A stretch of DNA of 64,000 bases from assembly GCF_023243045.1 (NCBI RefSeq), contig NZ_JALKFX010000029.1:1-64000 (forward strand), in the 5' to 3' direction. Positions within the stretch are counted from its first letter, which is position 1. Every line of letters starts with the position of its first letter. Positions 8,393 through 16,758 of the stretch are shown one piece after another. The DNA is from Frankia sp. AgB32 (GTDB lineage Bacteria; Actinomycetota; Actinomycetes; Frankiales; Frankiaceae). The notes beneath the pieces were generated by a model. It had not been told where the DNA came from. It saw only the letters and a list, made by a program, of their open reading frames with translations, and did no database searches. Both the position numbers and the translations under genes were made by a program.

Positions 8393-9029
8393 AGGTGCAG
8401 GGTAAGCCGTCGGTGCGTCGGCGGGCGGACTGACGGCTGTGGATCCGCAGCAGGTCGCCGGTGGGGGGCAGGGTGGAGCCGCACGCCTGCCACTGCTCGC
8501 GGCTGATCGCGTAGACGTTGCTCGCCCGCCACGGGCCGACGTCCGCCACCCCGCGAAACGTCATGCCGAGCCGGCGGGCGATCGCGTTCATGCCGACGTT
8601 GTCCCGGTGCGTGGTGGTGATGAGCTCGGCCACGGGGAGCCGTTCGAAGCCGAACTCCAGCGAGGCCCGGATCGCCTCGGTGCCGAGCCCGTGTCCCCAG
8701 CGGTCCCGCCGGATGGACACGGCGACATCGATCCCCGGCCAGCCCTCGGCGGCGTAGGAGCCGGCGCGCCCCAGGAACTCGCCCGTGCCGCGTTCCTCGA
8801 CCGCCCACATGCCGTGCCCATGCAACATCCACATGCCCAGCAGGTGGGTGACCAGGCGTTCCGTGCCGACCTGCCCGAACGGTCCGTTGAGATAGCGCAT
8901 CGTCTCCGGGTCGGCGTTCATGGCCGCGTAGGGGGAGAGATCCGCGGGGCGCCAGCCGCGCAGGATCAACCGGGACGTGAGGACGGTCGGGATCTCGGTG
9001 CGGCTGGGTGCCCCATAGGTCAACGTCAT
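8391..9029 (-). CDS. GNAT N-acetyltransferase, RimJ-like
   Basis: 212 residues from ATG 9029. RimJ/RimL-type features: an N-terminal LTSRLILRGWRPADL, a central strand DVAVSIRRDRWGHGLGTEA carrying the acetyl-CoA loop (R-x-x-G-x-G/A form), and the conserved late segment HRDNVGMNAIARRLGM followed by a Gly-rich turn. Such enzymes acetylate N-terminal or small-molecule amines; the substrate cannot be told. The last 20 residues are unusual, and the gene ends inside the break that truncates the neighbouring SnoaL-like gene, so its natural C-terminus may have been altered. The ribosome site is weak. Confidence 0.8.
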   Translation of the reverse strand: MTLTYGAPSRTEIPTVLTSRLILRGWRPADLSPYAAMNADPETMRYLNGPFGQVGTERLVTHLLGMWMLHGHGMWAVEERGTGEFLGRAGSYAAEGWPGIDVAVSIRRDRWGHGLGTEAIRASLEFGFERLPVAELITTTHRDNVGMNAIARRLGMTFRGVADVGPWRASNVYAISREQWQACGSTLPPTGDLLRIHSRQSARRRTDGLPCT

Positions 9030-9218
9030 GTGAGTGATGGTCCGCTTGCGAAGGCCGGTCGGGAAGTACTCTGGGCGACGATTCCGTTCGTGTCTCCTTA
9101 AATGCGGAGATTTTGAGCATTACTTAACGCAGATGCGGCAAGAAAGTGCCGGATCGTGATGCTGGGGCCATTATGTGGTTACCTGGCTACGGTTCCTCTA
9201 CCGCGATGCATGTGATCA

Positions 9219-12179
9219 TCAATGGCAGGTCGCCCGGTAGGGCACCCCGGGCAGGTAGTACCGCCAGGACGACGCGTCCAGACCAACCTTGGCCATCCCG
9301 CACGCATAGGCGATGACCCGGCCCTGGCGAAACGCGTCGACCGCGGCGAGCCGCCACAGCCGGATCGTCCCGTCATAGCCGCCCGAGGCCAGCAGCGCGC
9401 CGTCTGGGGAAAAGGCTACGGACAGCACGGACCGGGTGTGCCCCGCCAGCGGTTGCCCGATCGCGCGCAGGACACCCGGCGACGCCGAGCCCGCGCCGCC
9501 ACCGGTCGAGGCGGCCGGAAGGTCGGCGGCGGCGGTGCTCCACAGATGCACCCCGGGGCCGGAGTCGACGCTGGCGAGCAGGGTGCCGTCGGGCGAGAAG
9601 GCCAGGGCCCGGGTCGCGCCGGTGTCGGTGCCGGCCCGGGCGAGGATGCGCCGACCCCCCACCCCGTCGACCGTCGCCACCTCGATCTGGCCGTCCTCGC
9701 TCCCGCCGGTGCCTGCCTCGCCCGCCTCGTCGGCGTCGGTTCCACCGGCCGCGCCGGCAGGTTCGTCGCCGGACCCGGCGATGCCGCGGCCATCCGCCTC
9801 GATCAGGGCCGTCGGAGACCGGGCGAGGCGCGGGTCGGGTGGCGCGGAGCCACCGGTGGGCGGACCGGGCCGCCGGGGCCGGGCCGGGTCGGTCAGGTCC
9901 CAGACCAGCGCGATGCCGTCCGCGGTGGTGACGGTCAACTGCCGGTGGCCGAGGGCGAACGTCACCGACGTCGCCGGGCCCGGCAGACCTTGCAGCGGCC
10001 GCCCGACCGGGACGAGCTGGGCGTTGCGGATCGACCACAGCGTCACCGACTGGTCCGCGCCGCCGGCGCCGAGCAGGGTCCCGTCCGGCGCGAAGCCGAT
10101 CGCGGTGACCGGGGCGCCGGGGCTGGCGAAACCCGTCGGGTCGGCCGCGAGGCTCTGTAGCAGGCCCTCCTCACCCACGGTGCCCGGCGAGACGGTCGCG
10201 GCGGCGATACCCAACCGCAGCGCCCGGTCGCGGTCGGTGGGGCGGGCGTCGCGCGCGGCGGCCAGCAGAGACTGGGCGACCGCCGCCAGCCGGGCCTGGT
10301 CGGCGGCCCGCTGGGCGCGCTGTGCCGACCGGTTCTGCACGCCGGCGATCGTCGCGGCGGCGACGGCCACGGCAAGCAGCAGGGACAGCACGGTGACGGT
10401 CTGGCGTCGACGCCGACGCGCGCGGCGGGCGAGGCCGTCCACGTGCTGGTGGCATTCGGCGAGGAACTGCCGGCCGGCCCGGTTGAGGTTGACGACCGGT
10501 TCGCCGCCCGCCCGGAACCGGTCGTAGGACCCCCACAGGATGGTGGTCGCGGCGGTGAGCCGGTCGACGTCCCACAGCGGGCCGCCGCGGGCGTGCAGGG
10601 CGGCGGCGCGTTCCACCTGCCCCTCGGTGAGCAGTGCGGCCTCCCGCTCGCGGATCGCCGAGTCCAGCGGCTGCCAGGCGGTCAGCAACGCCTCGTGCAC
10701 GACGCCGACGGAGGTGCCGCCCAGGCTGTCGCTGGGCGTGGACAGCAGCCGTTCCTCGACGAACACCCCGAACGCGGTGCGCAGCGCGTCGGAGGACAGT
10801 TCCTCGAAGTCGATGCGGCGCCGCGTGCGCCGGCCTGCCTCGTCGAGGGTGGCAAGCTCCGCCATGCTGGCCAGGAGCACCTCCCGGGACAGGCCGGCGG
10901 CGGTGACCGCGTCGTCGAGCACCGCGTCGGCCCGCCGGGCGAGCGCGCCGCGCACCCCGCCGAGCTCCTCGTAGCGCACGGTGGACAGCCGTCCGCCGCG
11001 GACTTGGCCGCGGGCCAGTTCGTGCAGGGTGAACGCCAGCAGCGGCAGCGCCTCGCCGCCCTCGGTCTCCTCGACCATCCGGCTGACCAGCTCCGGGTCG
11101 ACCGACAGCCCGGCGACCCGGGCCGGCTCACTGATCACCACCCGGAGCATGTCCCGCGCGAGCGGACGCAGCGGGAACGCGTGCAGATGGACGTCCCCCA
11201 GCTCGGGCACCGCGAACAGCTGGTCCTGGAACTCCGAGCGGACAGCGATGACCACGCGGATCGGCCCGTCGAGCCCGCGGGAGAGCACGGCGGCGAACCG
11301 GGACCGCTCCGGTGACGGCGTTCTGGTGAACAGCTCCTCGCCCTGGTCGACGACGAGCAGCAGCCGGTCCCGCACCGGACCGGGCGCGGCGGCGAGCAGC
11401 TCCTCCGCGAGCGTGGCCAGCGCGCCGGGCTCGTCCCGCAGCCGCCGGTGGATCTCGTCGGCCGCCCAGCGCACGCCGGCGAGCTGCGCGGCCTTCGCCA
11501 GCGCCAGGGCGAGTTTGCGCAGCGGGTCGCGGCCCGGCACGAACGGTTCGGCCACCAGCCAGCCGGGCTCACCGCCGAGCCGCGCGGCCAGCCCGGCGCC
11601 GACCAGGGAGGACTTCCCACAGCCCGAACCGCCGACGACGAGCAGTAGCCGCCGGTCGCTGAGCGCGCGCAACCGGTGGGTCAGCCGGCGCAGCTCGTCG
11701 TCGCGGCCGTAGAAGACGCGGGCCATGTCCCGGCTGAACGGCCGCAGGCCCGGGAAGGGCGAGCGGTCCCAGGCCCAGCCGCGCCCGCCGGACGCGTCGA
11801 CGCGCCGCAGTGCGACGTCCAGGTCCTCGCCCCAGCCGCCGTTGCCGGCGACGATGACGTGCTGGCGATCGTCCAGCAACGGGGAGGTGACCTCCGGCTG
11901 CGCCCGCAGCGGCAGCAGCAGACTGCCGACCTCGTGGGCGATCCCGATCTCGTAGGCGCACCACGGCGAGGCGTTGTACGCGTCGGTCAGGAGGCAGATG
12001 ACCGCGTCGGCGGCGCGCAGTTCCTGGTGCAGGCGTTCCCGCCAGACGTCACCGGGCTGGATTCCAGCCCGGATGTTCCTGGCCAGGAATGCGTCGTGGC
12101 CCAGGTCGGACAGCGTTCGGTGGACGCGGTCGGCCAGCTCCCCGTCGGAGCTGGCGTGACTGACGAAGGCCCGGGCCAC
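9219..12179 (-). CDS. TIR-STAND NTPase-WD40 protein (candidate immune/NLR-like sensor)
   Basis: 986 residues from GTG 12179 with GGGGGAGGTGAC just upstream. Residues 1-125 are a TIR domain (AFVSHASSDGELADRV, then SPWCAYEIGIAHEVG with the W..E pattern in which the Glu is the NADase catalytic residue of active TIRs). From about 143 (FPGLRPFSRD, FYGRDDEL) a STAND ATPase begins: Walker A GGSGCGKSS near 185 and Walker B LLLVVDQGEELF near 278. A single hydrophobic segment at about 593-615 precedes an Arg-rich linker. The C-terminus (about 690-960) has WD40 strands with LASGGYDGTIRLW and similar repeats, but only about four to five clear ones. It is monocistronic. TIR-STAND proteins are known or predicted anti-phage effectors; that role here is inference. 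Confidence 0.9.
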   Translation of the reverse strand: MARAFVSHASSDGELADRVHRTLSDLGHDAFLARNIRAGIQPGDVWRERLHQELRAADAVICLLTDAYNASPWCAYEIGIAHEVGSLLLPLRAQPEVTSPLLDDRQHVIVAGNGGWGEDLDVALRRVDASGGRGWAWDRSPFPGLRPFSRDMARVFYGRDDELRRLTHRLRALSDRRLLLVVGGSGCGKSSLVGAGLAARLGGEPGWLVAEPFVPGRDPLRKLALALAKAAQLAGVRWAADEIHRRLRDEPGALATLAEELLAAAPGPVRDRLLLVVDQGEELFTRTPSPERSRFAAVLSRGLDGPIRVVIAVRSEFQDQLFAVPELGDVHLHAFPLRPLARDMLRVVISEPARVAGLSVDPELVSRMVEETEGGEALPLLAFTLHELARGQVRGGRLSTVRYEELGGVRGALARRADAVLDDAVTAAGLSREVLLASMAELATLDEAGRRTRRRIDFEELSSDALRTAFGVFVEERLLSTPSDSLGGTSVGVVHEALLTAWQPLDSAIREREAALLTEGQVERAAALHARGGPLWDVDRLTAATTILWGSYDRFRAGGEPVVNLNRAGRQFLAECHQHVDGLARRARRRRRQTVTVLSLLLAVAVAAATIAGVQNRSAQRAQRAADQARLAAVAQSLLAAARDARPTDRDRALRLGIAAATVSPGTVGEEGLLQSLAADPTGFASPGAPVTAIGFAPDGTLLGAGGADQSVTLWSIRNAQLVPVGRPLQGLPGPATSVTFALGHRQLTVTTADGIALVWDLTDPARPRRPGPPTGGSAPPDPRLARSPTALIEADGRGIAGSGDEPAGAAGGTDADEAGEAGTGGSEDGQIEVATVDGVGGRRILARAGTDTGATRALAFSPDGTLLASVDSGPGVHLWSTAAADLPAASTGGGAGSASPGVLRAIGQPLAGHTRSVLSVAFSPDGALLASGGYDGTIRLWRLAAVDAFRQGRVIAYACGMAKVGLDASSWRYYLPGVPYRATCH

Positions 12180-12464
12180 GTCACCTCCCCCAATTTTCTA
12201 AACGTATTCATTGGATTGCCATGACGGAATTGATCCTACGTGTACGCCTAGTCAGTGGCCCGTAGGAATACGGGTTTCCGTGGCTTCGGTGTCGGTCGTG
12301 CACTGGGAAACTGTAAGCCTGGCAGTCGCGGGCGTTCTGCCGAGTCCGGTTCCCCGGCAGGTGAACTGATGATGTCCGTTGCCGCAGCCGACCATGACCA
12401 TTCGATGACGGGGGAGTGGCGGCCGTGCGGTGGGCATAACGGTTCGCGAGGAAGGGTGCGGAAG

Positions 12465-12857
12465 ATGATCGTTGCGCGAACCCATGTCCGGTTGTCCCGT
12501 GCGTCCGGATGGCGCAAGCCGGCGGACGTCGTCGTGGTCTCTCGGCCCACCCGCTGGGGCAATCCGTTCGACCAGCGGGAGCTGGGCCGGCCCGTCGCCG
12601 TCGCCCGGTACACCGAGTGGATCACTGGCGGCGGCCCGGACGTGCGCCACGACCGCGCCGGCCGCCGCTACTCGCGGTTGGAGCTGCTGGCCGAACTGTC
12701 GACGCTCGCCGGCCACCGTCTCGGCTGCTGGTGCCCGCCGGGGGAGCCGTGTCACGCCGACATCCTCGCGGCCCTCGTCGCCGAGCGGACGAACCGGCCG
12801 GCGCCCGCGGCGACGGGCGGCCCGGCGCCCGCGAGGTCGGACCGCGACCGCGGGTAG
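12465..12857 (+). CDS. DUF4326 domain protein
   Basis: 130 residues from ATG 12465, behind GGAAGGGTGCGGAAG. The DUF4326 pattern is clear: RPTRWGNPF near 25-32, a basic middle segment, and LGCWCPPGEPCHADILA near the end with three Cys and a His likely to bind metal or form a fold core. The family is found in actinobacteria and phages; its function is unproven. A second, shorter-linked member is encoded in the mobile element at 48682-49143. The frame is open upstream to 12255 but without DUF4326-like sequence, so the later start is chosen. Confidence 0.8.
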   Translation: MIVARTHVRLSRASGWRKPADVVVVSRPTRWGNPFDQRELGRPVAVARYTEWITGGGPDVRHDRAGRRYSRLELLAELSTLAGHRLGCWCPPGEPCHADILAALVAERTNRPAPAATGGPAPARSDRDRG

Positions 12858-13286
12858 CGATCGGGACCGTGGCCAGGGCCGCGACCGTCGGTGATCCTCG
12901 CGCCGCCGTCCGGTGGCCCGAGGTTGCCGGCGCGCCGCGTCCCACCATGTCATCGCACGCGGAGCCGTCGGGGACACCTGTGGCCCACCACCGTCCGCGC
13001 CCGACGTGAAATCGTCGCACGAACGACACGTCCCGCGAAGAATGCCCGGTCATACGGCACCCGTCCGTGCCCCGTACGGGGGGCGCGGCGGAATTCCGGC
13101 GGTCCGGTCGCGCACGTCGCCGGCGTTCATGGCATGCTCGGAATCCGGCGGTGAGCGGACGCCCCGCCGGTGGCCGTTCTGATCAGATCGACGTCGACGG
13201 CGTCCACCGGAATGCGTCCTTCGCCCCGTGGATCAGACCGGATCGGCCGTTGTTGTTAGGTTGAACCCTCAACGTGGAGGTTTGTT
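12858..13286. other. Intergenic, no gene seen
   Basis: No credible gene. Near the right end, GGTTGAACCCTCAACGTGG (about 13259-13277) can form a small GTTGA/TCAAC hairpin just in front of the ribosome site of the next small gene. Confidence 0.4.
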
Positions 13287-13376
13287 GTGAAGCGTGTCGG
13301 TGCGATTGTCATGCTGCTTGCTCTCGTCGGTGGCGGCTTCCTGTTCCGGCGTCAGCGCAGCAGGCAGGACGGGTAG
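13287..13376 (+). CDS. 29-residue predicted membrane microprotein
   Basis: GTG start at 13287, six bases after GTGGAGG. The product begins VKRVGAIVMLLALVGGGFLF and ends with RRQRSRQDG: one short membrane helix with a positively charged C-terminal tail, as in many actinobacterial single-pass microproteins. The upstream hairpin (13259-13274) lies against the ribosome site. It has no recognised family. The strong ribosome site and sensible membrane topology are the only support. Confidence 0.5.
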   Translation: MKRVGAIVMLLALVGGGFLFRRQRSRQDG

Positions 13377-13407
13377 GTCCGCGTCTCGCGGCGGGTCCGC
13401 TCCGGCC

Positions 13408-14790
13408 GTGCATCGGTTCGACGCCGAGACGGCCGAGCTCATGCGGGCCGTCTTCGAGGTCACCAGGCTGCGGCTCGGCTTCGATCAGGTCCCGCTGGAC
13501 GGCTCGGCCTCGCCTGCTGAGCTGTCCGCCCGGGCCGGTGAGACGATCACTGCCGAAGGCATCGGCGGCGCCCACGCGCTGAAGATCTTCGACGAGGTCC
13601 TCTCCCGCGCCTGCGTCTCGGCGGACCATCCGCGCAACCTCGCCTTCATCCCGGCCGCCCCGACCAGGGCAGCCGTGCTGTTCGACCTCGTGGTCGGCGC
13701 TTCGTCGATCTACGGCGGCAGCTGGCTGGAAGGCGCCGGCGCCGTGCACGCCGAGAACGAGGTGCTGCGCTGGCTGGCCGACCTCGCCGGGCTGCCGGCG
13801 CAGGCCGGGGGCGTGTTCGTCCCCGGCGGCACGGTCGGGAACCTCTCGGCGCTCGTCACCGCGCGGCACGCCGCCCGGGCGCGGCTGGCCGCCGCCGGGC
13901 GCCCGATGCCGTCCCGGTGGCGCTTCGTCTGCGGTGCGGAGGCGCACTCGTCCCTCTACCAGGCGGCGGCCGTCCTCGACGCGGAGATCGTGGCCGTGCC
14001 GACCGGCGCGGACGGCCGGCTGACCGGCCCCCGGCTCGCCGCGGCGCTCGACGAACTCGCGGCGGGCGGTGCCGAGGTGGCGGCCGGCATCTTCGCCGTG
14101 GTCGCGACGGCCGGGACGACCCAGTTCGGCATCGTCGACGACCTGCGCGGTATCACCGACGTCGCCCGCGCCCGCGACCTGTGGGTGCACGCGGACGGCG
14201 CCTACGGCCTGGCTGCCCTCGCCGCGCCGTCGGCCCGGCCGCGCTTCGACGGGATCGCCGAGGTCGACTCGTTCATCGTTGACCCGCACAAGTGGCTGTT
14301 CGCGCCGTTCGACGCCTGCGCGCTGGTCTACCGCGACCCGGCCCTCGCGCTGGCCGCCCACGGCCCGCAGCGGGCGGGCTATCTCGACGTGCTCGATCCG
14401 GCCGCCAACTGGAACCCGTCGGACTACGCCATCGGCCTGTCCCGGCGGGCCCGCGGACTGCCGTTGTGGTTCTCGCTCGCCACCCACGGCACCCGGGCCT
14501 ACGCCGACGCGGTCGAGACCACGCTCGCCACCACCCGGTCCGCCGCCGCGCAGATCGCCGCGCGGCCCGAACTGGAACTGGTGCGGCCGCCGGAGCTTTC
14601 CATCGTCGTGTTCCGCCGCCGTGGCTGGACGGACACGGACTACCACCGCTGGAGCGATGCGCTGCTGCGTGCCGAATTCGCCTTCGTGCCGCCCACCCGT
14701 CATGACGGGGAGACCGTCGCCCGTTTCGCCGTCGTCAATCCGCGGACGACCCCCGACGACATCAAGGCGATTCTCGCCACGATGGAGTGA
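13408..14790 (+). CDS. PLP-dependent decarboxylase (group II amino-acid/aromatic type)
   Basis: 460 residues from GTG 13408; the frame stays open to 13294 but that part overlaps the microprotein and looks non-native. Group II decarboxylase features: NPRNLAFIP-type substrate loop (HPRNLAFIPAAP near 70), GGTVGNLSALVTARHAA near 140, HSSLYQAAAVLDAE, a HADGAYG segment where Asp contacts the PLP ring, and VDPHKWLFAPFDACAL near 290 with the Lys that forms the Schiff base. Family members decarboxylate aromatic L-amino acids, glutamate or diaminobutyrate; the substrate here is not decided. It acts in the cytoplasm as a dimer by family knowledge. No obvious operon partner. Confidence 0.88.
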   Translation: MHRFDAETAELMRAVFEVTRLRLGFDQVPLDGSASPAELSARAGETITAEGIGGAHALKIFDEVLSRACVSADHPRNLAFIPAAPTRAAVLFDLVVGASSIYGGSWLEGAGAVHAENEVLRWLADLAGLPAQAGGVFVPGGTVGNLSALVTARHAARARLAAAGRPMPSRWRFVCGAEAHSSLYQAAAVLDAEIVAVPTGADGRLTGPRLAAALDELAAGGAEVAAGIFAVVATAGTTQFGIVDDLRGITDVARARDLWVHADGAYGLAALAAPSARPRFDGIAEVDSFIVDPHKWLFAPFDACALVYRDPALALAAHGPQRAGYLDVLDPAANWNPSDYAIGLSRRARGLPLWFSLATHGTRAYADAVETTLATTRSAAAQIAARPELELVRPPELSIVVFRRRGWTDTDYHRWSDALLRAEFAFVPPTRHDGETVARFAVVNPRTTPDDIKAILATME

Positions 14791-14926
14791 TGGCCGGACG
14801 GCCGGACGGCCAGGTGCTGGGGCGGCCGGCTGGCGGCGTCCCAGCTGGGAATCCGGGCCACCGGAGACGTCAATGGCTCAGGTGGCGGTCCGGACGGTCA
14901 GGTGCCGCGTTGCACCTGAAGGACTT

Positions 14927-15568
14927 TCAGTTTCCGACGGTGATCCGACGGTTGCGGTTGCGCGGGTTCTCGATCTCGTCGATGACGGCGATCGCGAAGT
15001 CCTCGTGGGAGATGCCGACCTGGCCCTTGGCGTCCACCACGGGCCGGTCGGTGCCGGTGCGGTAGGCGCCGCGGCGCTGGCCGCCGCCGAGGTTGCGCGG
15101 CGGCGGGGCGATGGCCGTCCAGCGCACGTTGCGGGCGCCGCGGTACACGTCGAGCGCGTCCGCCTGGTCGAGCGCGTCCTTGCGCTCGGCGGCGGGGAAG
15201 TCCGCGGCGTCGGCGAGCCGCTGGCCGTTCTCGTCCTCCAGCGTGCCGCCGCTGGAGATGTGGACGATCAGGGGCGGCTGGTCGCCGAGGCGGGGCAGGA
15301 CGTCAACGAGGTTGCGGGCCGCGTTCGCGTGCACCGGGCGGTCCACACCGCCCACGGCGACGATGATGGCTTCCGCGTCCTGGGCCAGCCGCTCGACCGA
15401 GTCACGCTTGGTGACGTCACCCTCGACGCCGTTCGCCTTCCGCGGCAGCTTCTTCACCCGAGCCTGCTCCGGCTCGACCGCGGTGACCTCGTGTCCACGC
15501 CTCACTGCTTCGTCGGTGATGCGGCGCCCGATCTGACCCGCGGCACCAAAAATGACGATCCTCGCCAT
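14927..15568 (-). CDS. NAD(P)-binding Rossmann oxidoreductase (atypical SDR)
   Basis: 213 residues from ATG 15568. The N-terminus MARIVIFGAAGQIGRRITDE has the GxxGxxG dinucleotide loop. Later features are DVTKRDSVERLAQDAEAII, a mid-protein HISSGG (Ser of the SDR-like active region without a full YxxxK) and WTAIAPPPRNL. This layout matches NmrA-like or YwnB-like atypical short-chain proteins that bind NAD(P) and act as reductases or redox sensors. The C-terminus SHEDFAIAVIDEIENP is typical of the group. It converges on the decarboxylase gene 136 bp away. The substrate is unknown. Confidence 0.82.
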   Translation of the reverse strand: MARIVIFGAAGQIGRRITDEAVRRGHEVTAVEPEQARVKKLPRKANGVEGDVTKRDSVERLAQDAEAIIVAVGGVDRPVHANAARNLVDVLPRLGDQPPLIVHISSGGTLEDENGQRLADAADFPAAERKDALDQADALDVYRGARNVRWTAIAPPPRNLGGGQRRGAYRTGTDRPVVDAKGQVGISHEDFAIAVIDEIENPRNRNRRITVGN

Positions 15569-15765
15569 GCCATTGCCTCCGACTCCCCGGTCATGATGAC
15601 CGACGGATAGACGTGCAACTGATGGATGAGATGCGGCGGCGCGACGGTTCCGGTGCGTCGTTGCGCCGGAACCATCGGCCAGCGAACGAATTACCGTTCG
15701 CGTTGACTATTTCACGCTCCGCAGTCGCCGCAAGTTGACGTCGTCAGGCCGCGCATCGGGCGCCT

Positions 15766-15852
15766 TCGGATGATCGTTACGGTTCCTCTGTGTGGCTGGC
15801 CGCCCGAATCGTCCGCACAAAGGGACCGCGAAGGCTCCCTCGGATGATCGTT
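15766..15852 (+). repeat. Pair of 13-bp direct repeats
   Basis: TCGGATGATCGTT at 15766-15778 and again at 15840-15852. The last 11 bases also occur in reverse at 859-869, directly beside the other tRNA-Ser remnant. They may be old integrase-related sites. Confidence 0.6.
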
Positions 15853-15995
15853 TGAGGCTCCGCTGATCGGAAATGACGCCGAAGCATGCGCGGGTGTGGC
15901 GCTCTCAGCGCAGCCGGGACCGGAAGTGAGACCGGGACGCATGCGCTGGGCCCGACGGGGTGACCGTCGGGCCGGGCGTACTGGCTGATCCAGGG

Positions 15996-16049
15996 CGGTG
16001 GAGGTGGGATTTGAACCCACGGAGGGGTTGCCCCCTCACACGCTTTCGA
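15996..16049 (-). other. tRNA-Ser(CGA) 3' half, attachment-site remnant
   Basis: Read on the minus strand: anticodon loop CTCGAAA (anticodon CGA), variable-arm stem GAGGGGG/CCCCTC, T arm with GGTTCAAATCC, then the acceptor strand CTCCACC plus the discriminator base. No 5' half follows upstream; the sequence before the loop is GCGCAGAT, whose stem does not pair with GCGTG. The tRNA-Ser(GGA) remnant at 804 is preceded by a very similar CGCAGA, so both came from related integration events. The element side is at higher coordinates. Confidence 0.8.
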
Positions 16050-16140
16050 GATCTGCGCCCCGTCGTTCAGCTATGTCCGCCGACGTCCCGAGCATGCAGA
16101 AAGGGCACCGACTGGACGCTGGCGGACACCTGCGGACGGG

Positions 16141-16165
16141 GGTGAACGAGACCGGAACTGAGACC
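16141..16165 (-). other. Attachment-arm motif, copy 2
   Basis: On the minus strand this is the 25-bp block of 691-715 with one C/T change (GGTCTCAGTTC then CGGTCTCGTTCACC). It lies 91 bp upstream of the tRNA-Ser(CGA) half, the same distance and orientation as at the first remnant. CCGTCCG follows in both. Confidence 0.6.
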
Positions 16166-16361
16166 GGTCGGGGAGGCCTTAGCGTCTAGAAGCTGCTGAT
16201 GACGCTCTGGCGAGCACGGCGCGCCATAGCCACGCATAGCTGCCGCCCGGCGCGGCGACGTTACTTGATCCTAAACTGTTGGTTTTGGCAACCACTGGGT
16301 GGTTCGCCTGGATGGCAGGTCAGCCGGCCTATGCGGCGCGCCAGGCAGCGTGTTGGTACCA

Positions 16362-16369
16362 AAAGTACT
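16362..16369. promoter_or_regulatory. AAAGTACT site upstream of monooxygenase-regulator pair
   Basis: AAAGTACT lies about 70 bp before the start at 16441 and recurs at 17983-17990 just after the regulator gene. A GTAC-centred word on both sides of an XRE regulator gene could be its operator; this is inference from position only. Confidence 0.3.
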
Positions 16370-16440
16370 GGCTAGTTCTCGGAATCCTACCCGTGGGAGA
16401 ATCGTTGTGGTGGTGACGTCGTCCGATGGGAAGAGGATTC

Positions 16441-16758
16441 ATGTTCGGGTTGGTGGTTCGGTTCGATCTGCGGCCTGGCGCCGCAGACGGGTTTGACCGG
16501 CTGGTCGCGGAGACGTTGCCGCTGATCGTGTCGGTGGAGTACGGGACGCTGGTCTACGTGATGCAGGCGGTTGCGGGGGAGCCCGACGTTCGGATCTTCT
16601 ATGAGCTGTATCGGGACCGGGCCGCGTTCGACGAGCACGAGCGCCAGGACCATGTGTGTCGGTTCCTGGCGGCGCGGGAGGAGTTCCTTGTCGGTCCGCC
16701 CCGTGTGGAGTTCCTCACCGGTATCTGCGGCAAGGGACTGCCGGGCGGTGCGCGATGA
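16441..16758 (+). CDS. Antibiotic-biosynthesis-monooxygenase (ABM) fold protein
   Basis: 105 residues from ATG 16441 with GAAGAGG eight bases upstream. The product begins MFGLVVRFDLRPGAADGFD and continues with a YVMQAVAGEPDVRIFYELYRD segment and FDEHERQDHVCRFLA, matching small dimeric ABM-type ferredoxin-like proteins of quinol monooxygenase or heme-oxygenase-like type. The conserved E and H of YELYRDRAAFDEH are visible. It overlaps the next gene by four bases (ATGA), so the two are co-translated. Its substrate is unknown. Confidence 0.8.
   Translation: MFGLVVRFDLRPGAADGFDRLVAETLPLIVSVEYGTLVYVMQAVAGEPDVRIFYELYRDRAAFDEHERQDHVCRFLAAREEFLVGPPRVEFLTGICGKGLPGGAR

Noticed and set aside
14069-15610. 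Long plus-strand frame crossing the decarboxylase and oxidoreductase genes
   Set aside because: Arg/Ser/Pro-rich shadow of the decarboxylase in another frame; no start or family signal.
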